Below, in pieces: positions 33,973-38,218 of a DNA stretch of 38,218 nt. Every line of letters starts with the position of its first letter. The first letter of the stretch is position 1. This stretch comes from Opitutaceae bacterium (lineage in GTDB: Bacteria; Verrucomicrobiota; Verrucomicrobiia; Opitutales; Opitutaceae): the NCBI GenBank assembly GCA_023269565.1, contig JAHFTD010000005.1:23304-61521 (forward strand), read 5' to 3'. The position numbers were made by a program, and so were the translations under genes. The notes under the pieces were generated by a model. It was given only the letters and a program-made list of their open reading frames with translations. It was not told the DNA's origin and searched no databases.

Positions 33973-34626
33973 TCACTCCTCGACGGGCGCCTCGGCTGCC
34001 TTCGGTTCGGGTTCCTCGTCCAGCAGACTGGGCTCGCCCTTGCGGTGTGCCAGCCATTCCATCACCCCGGCGAACAGGCCGGTGAACATCAGGTCGCCGA
34101 ACAGCGTGTTGCGGAAGAACAGGATGGTCGGCGGAAATTCCGGATGGCCGACCGTCAGCGCCTGCCACCAGCCCGCGAGCGTTTTTTGGTAAAACAGATC
34201 CGCCCACCACGACTGCGTGTTGGTGACGAAATAGAACAGCACCGCGCCGAGCAGCCCGCCGTTGAGCAGGTTGAGCCACGACTTGCGCCGCGCCACCCAC
34301 GCGCCGAGGCCGATGGCCGCCGCGAAGCAGGCCGTGCGGGCGATGAACCCGCTCACCGGCCAGGTGTAGCCGTATTCGCGCGCGTAGAAATTGTTGATAT
34401 AGACATCCGAGAGACTCAGCGCGGCGAACGGCACCAGCCACATCCATTTCTTCCGGAAATATACCGCGCCGCAAAAGGCGATCGCCATCACCGGCGAGAG
34501 ATTCGACAGCGCCAGGTCCATCGTCGGCAGCAGCCGGTAAACCGTGGCGAGGACAATGAGCAGGAGGGCGACGGGCATGGGGCGAGTTAAACCGAACTTC
34601 CGCGGCGACAAAGCAAAAAACCGCAT
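33973..34626 (-). CDS. DUF6580-like integral membrane protein
   Basis: The protein of 217 residues has about five to six hydrophobic segments and a short acidic C-terminal tail. It resembles the DUF6580 family: LSNLSPVMAIAFCGAVYF, the loop LVPFAALSLSDVYIN, GLLGAVLFYFVTNTQSWW and FFRNTLFGDLMFTGLFAG. No function is established for the family as far as I know. The layout of small helices with conserved N-T-x-x-x-D loops is reminiscent of ECF-type substrate-binding subunits, but this is conjecture. The ATG at 34626 overlaps the stop of the adenosyltransferase gene by one base (TGATG), so the two are translationally coupled. A later ATG at 34578 is an alternative start. Confidence 0.75.
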   Translation of the reverse strand: MRFFALSPRKFGLTRPMPVALLLIVLATVYRLLPTMDLALSNLSPVMAIAFCGAVYFRKKWMWLVPFAALSLSDVYINNFYAREYGYTWPVSGFIARTACFAAAIGLGAWVARRKSWLNLLNGGLLGAVLFYFVTNTQSWWADLFYQKTLAGWWQALTVGHPEFPPTILFFRNTLFGDLMFTGLFAGVMEWLAHRKGEPSLLDEEPEPKAAEAPVEE

Positions 34627-35177
34627 CAAGCCTCCGCCGCGCGCGCCATCAGCCAAAGCAGGTCGGAGAGGCGGTTAACATATTGCAGCAGCAGAGGCCG
34701 AACGGTCCGGCCGTGGTCCTTGAGCCCGACCAGCCGTCGCTCGGAGCGGCGGGCGCTGGTGCGGGCGAGGTCAAGGGCCGCCGCGTGCGGGGTGGCACCG
34801 GGCGTGGCCCAGCCGGCGAACGGCGGTTGCCGGGCCTCGATGGCTGCCACGGCGGCGTCGAGCGCAGCGAGTTCGGGCGCGCCGAGCCGGGCGAACTTCG
34901 ATTTGGCATGGCGCGCGGCGTCGCGCTCGGCGCAGGCGACTTCGCCCATCAATGCCACCAGCTCGGTCTGGATGCGCGCGAGCTCGGCGCGGCGCGCGCG
35001 GCGGGGCAGGGTGGCCTTGGCGAGGCCGAGCGCGGCATTCAATTCGTCAAGCGCGCCGACAGCCTCGACCTGCGGGTGGCTCTTCGAAACGCGCTGTCCG
35101 TAGAGGAGGGAAGTGCTGCCGTCGTCGCCCGTGCGGGTGGCGATGGAGCGGCGCGGGCTCTGGCGGGACCGGGCCAT
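34626..35177 (-). CDS. PduO-type cob(I)alamin adenosyltransferase
   Basis: This enzyme transfers the adenosyl group of ATP to cob(I)alamin to make coenzyme B12. It has 183 residues with PduO-type motifs: ATRTGDDGSTSLLYGQRVSK (ATP-binding N-terminal loop), EAVGALDELNAALGLA, TSARRSERRLVGL with the conserved Arg residues, and the C-terminal QYVNRLSDLLWLMAR. The start at 35177 is one base after the def stop. A longer upstream frame is a shadow of def. Coupling to def upstream and to the DUF6580-like gene downstream implies one transcript. No B12 riboswitch was recognised upstream of def. Confidence 0.9.
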   Translation of the reverse strand: MARSRQSPRRSIATRTGDDGSTSLLYGQRVSKSHPQVEAVGALDELNAALGLAKATLPRRARRAELARIQTELVALMGEVACAERDAARHAKSKFARLGAPELAALDAAVAAIEARQPPFAGWATPGATPHAAALDLARTSARRSERRLVGLKDHGRTVRPLLLQYVNRLSDLLWLMARAAEA

Positions 35178-35178
35178 G

Positions 35179-35751
35179 TCAGGACGCCGCCTTGGCCCGT
35201 TCGCGGGTGCGCTTTTTGAGGGCTTTGAGGTCGGCCTGGATTTCCGCGAGAGAGTCCGGCTCCATGCGGTCGATGAAGAGGACGCCGTTGAGATGGTCAA
35301 CCTCATGCTGAATGCAGCGGGCGAGCAGGCCGTTGCAGCGGAGCAGGTGGGGCAGACCGTCGGCGTCCTGATAGGAGGCTGTGATCTCGTCGGGCCGTGC
35401 GACGTCACCCCTGATCGCGGGGAATGAAAGGCAGCCTTCCTCAAGGATGGCCGACGGTTCGGGTTCGGGCATGACTGTTGGGTTCACCATGACCATGGGC
35501 ATGAACAGTTCGAGCGGTGGCTTGGCGCCGTCGAGCTCCCAGTCGAAATCCGGCTCCGGCGGGCGAAGATCGACGACGCACAGCTGCAGGGCGTGACCGA
35601 CCTGCTGCGCCGCCAGCCCGATGCCCGGCGCCGCCTGCATCGCCTCAATCATATCCGTCGCCAACCGCCGCAGGGCGGCGTCGAATGACGTGATCTTCCC
35701 GCCTTTTTTGCGGAGCACCGGTTCGTTGAACTGAACAATGGGCAGGGGCAT
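35179..35751 (-). CDS. def: Peptide deformylase
   Basis: Deformylase removes the N-formyl group from new proteins in the cytoplasm. The 190-residue protein has all three motifs: GIGLAAQQVG (motif 1), EEGCLSFP with the metal-binding Cys (motif 2), and QHEVDHLNGVLF, the HExxH metal site (motif 3). A ~20-residue insert (FDWELDGAKPPLELFMP) lies between motifs 1 and 2, and the C-terminal tail is Lys/Arg-rich. The start at 35751 gives the usual MPLPIVQFNEPVLR N-terminus. The first gene of a three-gene operon, it is divergent from the next membrane protein gene. A hairpin-forming palindrome lies 20-47 bases upstream. Confidence 0.95.
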   Translation of the reverse strand: MPLPIVQFNEPVLRKKGGKITSFDAALRRLATDMIEAMQAAPGIGLAAQQVGHALQLCVVDLRPPEPDFDWELDGAKPPLELFMPMVMVNPTVMPEPEPSAILEEGCLSFPAIRGDVARPDEITASYQDADGLPHLLRCNGLLARCIQHEVDHLNGVLFIDRMEPDSLAEIQADLKALKKRTRERAKAAS

Positions 35752-35771
35752 GGGTCGTAGCCACGCAGGGT

Positions 35772-35798
35772 ATTTGCCCGCACGAGTGCGCGGCAAAT
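35772..35798. promoter_or_regulatory. Palindrome in the def divergent intergenic region
   Basis: ATTTGCC (35772-35778) pairs with GGCAAAT (35792-35798). The stem continues with four more pairs (CGCA/TGCG) around a CGAG tetraloop, with one bulged C. It sits in the 75-base space between def (-) and the 553-residue membrane protein (+). It could be a regulator's operator acting on both genes or a 5' leader hairpin. Confidence 0.45.
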
Positions 35799-35826
35799 AA
35801 ATTTGTTCCCGTGCCCGACACCTGCT

Positions 35827-37488
35827 ATGCAATCCGTCATGCCCGCCCCCGTCACCGTCGGCCGCTCCCCGCTCTGGGTCGGCGGAGTGTTGCTCGGCGC
35901 GGGCCTGCTGGTGGTCGCGTGGCTGGTGCCCGTCAACGTGAAGTCGCTCAACCCGGCGCTGCTCCGCGAGGCCGGTCGCGGCACGCCTTCCACCTCGGCC
36001 TTTGCCCGCGAGCTGCTCGATCTCGACAAACCCGGCCCGGCGGCCCTCGTGCTTGCCGCCGCCCGCCAGGCCGGCGATCCCGGCGCGGACGCCGTCGCCG
36101 GGCAGCTGCGGAATTTCGCCACTCGCCATCCCGAGATGATGCCGTGGGGCGGCTGGGACGTCGCCCTCGAGCCGCTGCTCGCCGGTCGCAACGCCGCGAC
36201 GGAACCCGATTCGCAGCCGGTGTTAAAATTCCTCGTCGTCGCGCAGTCGCGCCAGAATCTTCGCACCTATCTCACCGCCTCGCGCCTGCCGGGCGTGCAG
36301 ACCCTGCTCCAGACCGCCGACCTCGTGTCCACCAGCCGCTTCATTCCCGCGCGCCGCCCCGGCGGCCAGCCGCTCGATGCCGTCATCCTGCTCACCGCCT
36401 ACCTGTGGCAGAGCGAGCACCTCTCGGCTGCGCTCCTGCGCGAGGTGCGGATCCTCGCCGACAATGCCGTTGGCACCGGCCAGATGGGCCCGCTGGAGGA
36501 TTTCTACCTCGACATTCTCACCCTTGGCAAACGCCTCGACTGGGTGCAGCTCTCGGAGCTGCTCCGCACGGCCGGCAGCATCGGCACCGTCACGCAGTTC
36601 GCGCACCTCACGCGCGTCGCGCCTGAGCACCTGCCGGTGATCTACTCCGCCGCGCTCATGACCCGGTCGGCGGATGGCGTGGCGCACTACCTCATCGCCT
36701 TCGGCAAACCCGGCGCGGAAAACCTGCGGCTGGCGCTGGCGCAGGGGCAGGGGGCGATCGAGCAGCTGGTGAAGCGCCAGACGCCGGTCACCGTCGGGGC
36801 CGGCCCGGAGTTCGAGCTGGGCGCGGGCTTCGCCCTCGGCCATCCCGAGCTGGCGTTGTCCGGCAAATACGCGGCGTTCCTCCTCGGCGTGTTCCTGCTG
36901 CTGCGCTCGGTCGACCTGCGGCTGTTCTTCTCGGTGGAGTCGGCGCTGCGTGGCGCGTTTCCCCGGATGGGCAGCGGTGTGCTCGCCGCCATCCTCACGT
37001 TCATCTTCTTTGTCTTTTCCGAGCCGTTCCTGCTCAAGGCCGCCGCGGCCTCCGAATACCAGATGCGGCTCGTCATCCCCGTGCTGGCCGCCGCGCCCGC
37101 CACCCTTTCCAAAACCTCAACCCCCGCCGCCACCATGGAAATTTCCACCGTGCTCTCCATCTCCCTTTTTGCGCTCCTGCAAATCGGCATGTATCTCACC
37201 TGCCTCTTCAAGATCACCGAGGTCGAGCGCCAGGCGCTGCCCGCGCTGACCAAGCTCAGGCTCATGGAAAACGAGGAGAACCTCTTCGACGGCGGCCTCT
37301 ACCTCGGCATCGCCGGCACCGCCACCGCCCTCGTGCTGCAGGTGCTGGGCGTGATCGACGCCAACCTCCTCGCCGCCTATTCCTCCAATCTCTTCGGCAT
37401 CGTCTGCGTGGCGCTGGTCAAGATCCGCCACGTCCGCCCCTACAAGCGCAAGCTCATCCTCGAGTCCCTGCAGGGCACCCTGGCATAA
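35827..37488 (+). CDS. Membrane protein of unknown function
   Basis: I do not recognise this 553-residue protein. It has an N-terminal helix (PLWVGGVLLGAGLLVVAWLV), a ~310-residue soluble section that is mainly helical with repeated LL/R patterns and may be extracytoplasmic, and four C-terminal helices: KYAAFLLGVFLLLRSV, GVLAAILTFIFFVF, LSISLFALLQIGMYLTCLF and LYLGIAGTATALVLQVL. There is no signature of a transporter, kinase or protease. The ATG at 35827 was preferred over TTG 35803; 35839 is also possible. The next gene, encoding a coiled-coil membrane protein, starts 12 bases after its stop, so the two probably act together. Confidence 0.75.
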   Translation: MQSVMPAPVTVGRSPLWVGGVLLGAGLLVVAWLVPVNVKSLNPALLREAGRGTPSTSAFARELLDLDKPGPAALVLAAARQAGDPGADAVAGQLRNFATRHPEMMPWGGWDVALEPLLAGRNAATEPDSQPVLKFLVVAQSRQNLRTYLTASRLPGVQTLLQTADLVSTSRFIPARRPGGQPLDAVILLTAYLWQSEHLSAALLREVRILADNAVGTGQMGPLEDFYLDILTLGKRLDWVQLSELLRTAGSIGTVTQFAHLTRVAPEHLPVIYSAALMTRSADGVAHYLIAFGKPGAENLRLALAQGQGAIEQLVKRQTPVTVGAGPEFELGAGFALGHPELALSGKYAAFLLGVFLLLRSVDLRLFFSVESALRGAFPRMGSGVLAAILTFIFFVFSEPFLLKAAAASEYQMRLVIPVLAAAPATLSKTSTPAATMEISTVLSISLFALLQIGMYLTCLFKITEVERQALPALTKLRLMENEENLFDGGLYLGIAGTATALVLQVLGVIDANLLAAYSSNLFGIVCVALVKIRHVRPYKRKLILESLQGTLA

Positions 37489-37500
37489 AGAGGCCGCGCG

Positions 37501-38218
37501 ATGAACAAGACCCTCCTCCTCATCATGTGCGACTTCATGCTGCTCAACCTCCTTGCGCTCACCCGCTGGGAGAAGGCCGAGCCGCCCCGCGCCGCCCCGA
37601 CGAGCGCCGCCGCCCAGAACGCCGCCACCCCGCCCGCTGTCAACGCCGACATGGTCGAGCTCATGCGCGTCTCGCTCGAGGACGAAAAAAGCACCCGCGA
37701 GCAGATCGCCAGCCAGCTTGCCGCCACGCAGGGCTCGCTCTCGGAGCGCGAAAAAAATCTCGCCGCCACCCAGCAGCAGAAAATCCAGCTCGAGGGTGCG
37801 CTGGCCACCACCACCGCGAACGTGAAGGACCTCGAGAGGAAATACTCCGCCTCCGCCAACGAGGCCTTCCTCACCAAGGAGCAGCTCGCCAAGATGCAGC
37901 GCGAGCTCGAGGAGCGCCGCGCCGACACCGAGCGCCAGAAGGAGGAGCTCGCCCGCATGGAGCGCCAGAACGCCGAGGCCCGCCAGCGCATCGAGAATCT
38001 CAACGTCGCCGTCCGCGTCGCCGAGCAGGAAAAGCAGCTGCTCGCCGTCAATCTCACCGAGGCCAAGCAGCAGGTGGCGGTCGAGCGCCAGGAGCGCGTC
38101 CGGGTGCAGGAGCAGACCACCCAGCTCGCGCAGGGCGTCGGCCAGCTGGCCGAGAAATCCGGCGAGCTCTCCAAGGAAATCCGCGAGAACCGGCCGATCA
38201 ACCCCAACCTCATCTTCA
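37501..38218 (+). CDS. Membrane-anchored coiled-coil protein, cut by the window edge
   Basis: The frame opens at ATG 37501 and stays open to the last base, so 239 residues are visible and the C-terminus is missing. It begins with a hydrophobic segment (LLLIMCDFMLLNLLAL), then an Ala/Pro-rich linker. A long coiled coil runs from about residue 50 to 230, rich in Glu, Gln, Arg and Leu with heptad-like spacing (KMQRELEERRADTERQKEEL). The final residues NRPINPNLIF suggest the start of another domain. I do not recognise the family. The 12-base gap to the preceding gene implies one operon; a structural role tethering that protein is possible but unproven. Confidence 0.8.
   Translation, partial: MNKTLLLIMCDFMLLNLLALTRWEKAEPPRAAPTSAAAQNAATPPAVNADMVELMRVSLEDEKSTREQIASQLAATQGSLSEREKNLAATQQQKIQLEGALATTTANVKDLERKYSASANEAFLTKEQLAKMQRELEERRADTERQKEELARMERQNAEARQRIENLNVAVRVAEQEKQLLAVNLTEAKQQVAVERQERVRVQEQTTQLAQGVGQLAEKSGELSKEIRENRPINPNLIF

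Noticed and set aside
1-38218. CRISPR arrays, rRNA, tRNA or intact insertion sequences
   Set aside because: No regularly spaced direct repeats, no RNA gene landmarks and no transposase-like proteins were seen on either strand.

Overview
The window is high-GC, gene-dense bacterial DNA. Serine/threonine kinases fused to formylglycine-generating-enzyme (FGE)-like domains, PEGA domains, a kinase-phosphatase-cyclase signalling cluster and a complex I operon with two NuoM subunits together suggest the PVC superphylum, most likely Verrucomicrobiota of the Opitutales type. This is inferred from gene content; the window has no rRNA or other marker gene.

Layout. 1-376: a short remnant of an integron-type tyrosine recombinase with unassigned DNA to its left. 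521-7324 (+): fabG, acpP, an intrinsic terminator, fabF, a lipoprotein lytic transglycosylase, an MFS transporter, class II fructose-1,6-bisphosphatase (glpX) and a secreted amidohydrolase. 7368-19658 (-): one tightly coupled operon nuoA-B-C-D-I-H-J-K-L-M1-M2-N. It lacks nuoE/F/G, has I before H, and carries two nuoM genes. Nearly all its junctions are ATGA overlaps or gaps of 2-3 bases. The exception is a 120-base nuoD-nuoI gap holding a perfect 24-base inverted repeat of GAATCCA heptamers. 19824-21656 (-): a TPR protein and a ceruloplasmin-like two-domain multicopper oxidase.

21685-33884 is a signalling island: an FHA-class III cyclase protein (-), divergent from a receptor kinase with four unfamiliar periplasmic repeats and an FGE-like domain (+); a membrane protein with a PqqD-like N-terminus, a degenerate M50 protease core and two cyclic-nucleotide-binding domains (-); a lipoprotein with PEGA repeats and a TolB-like propeller (-); a PP2C phosphatase (+); and a second receptor kinase with five copies of a different helical repeat, two PEGA domains and an FGE-like domain (+). 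Writers and erasers of phospho-Ser/Thr, a phospho-Thr reader, a cyclic-nucleotide maker and a cyclic-nucleotide reader lie side by side. I propose they form one trans-envelope pathway. This is the best candidate for an undescribed system here.

33973-35751 (-): def, a PduO-type cobalamin adenosyltransferase and a DUF6580-like membrane protein, translationally coupled. 35827-end (+): a large membrane protein of unknown function, then a coiled-coil membrane-anchored protein cut by the window edge. Many genes have C-rich leaders without an obvious Shine-Dalgarno sequence.
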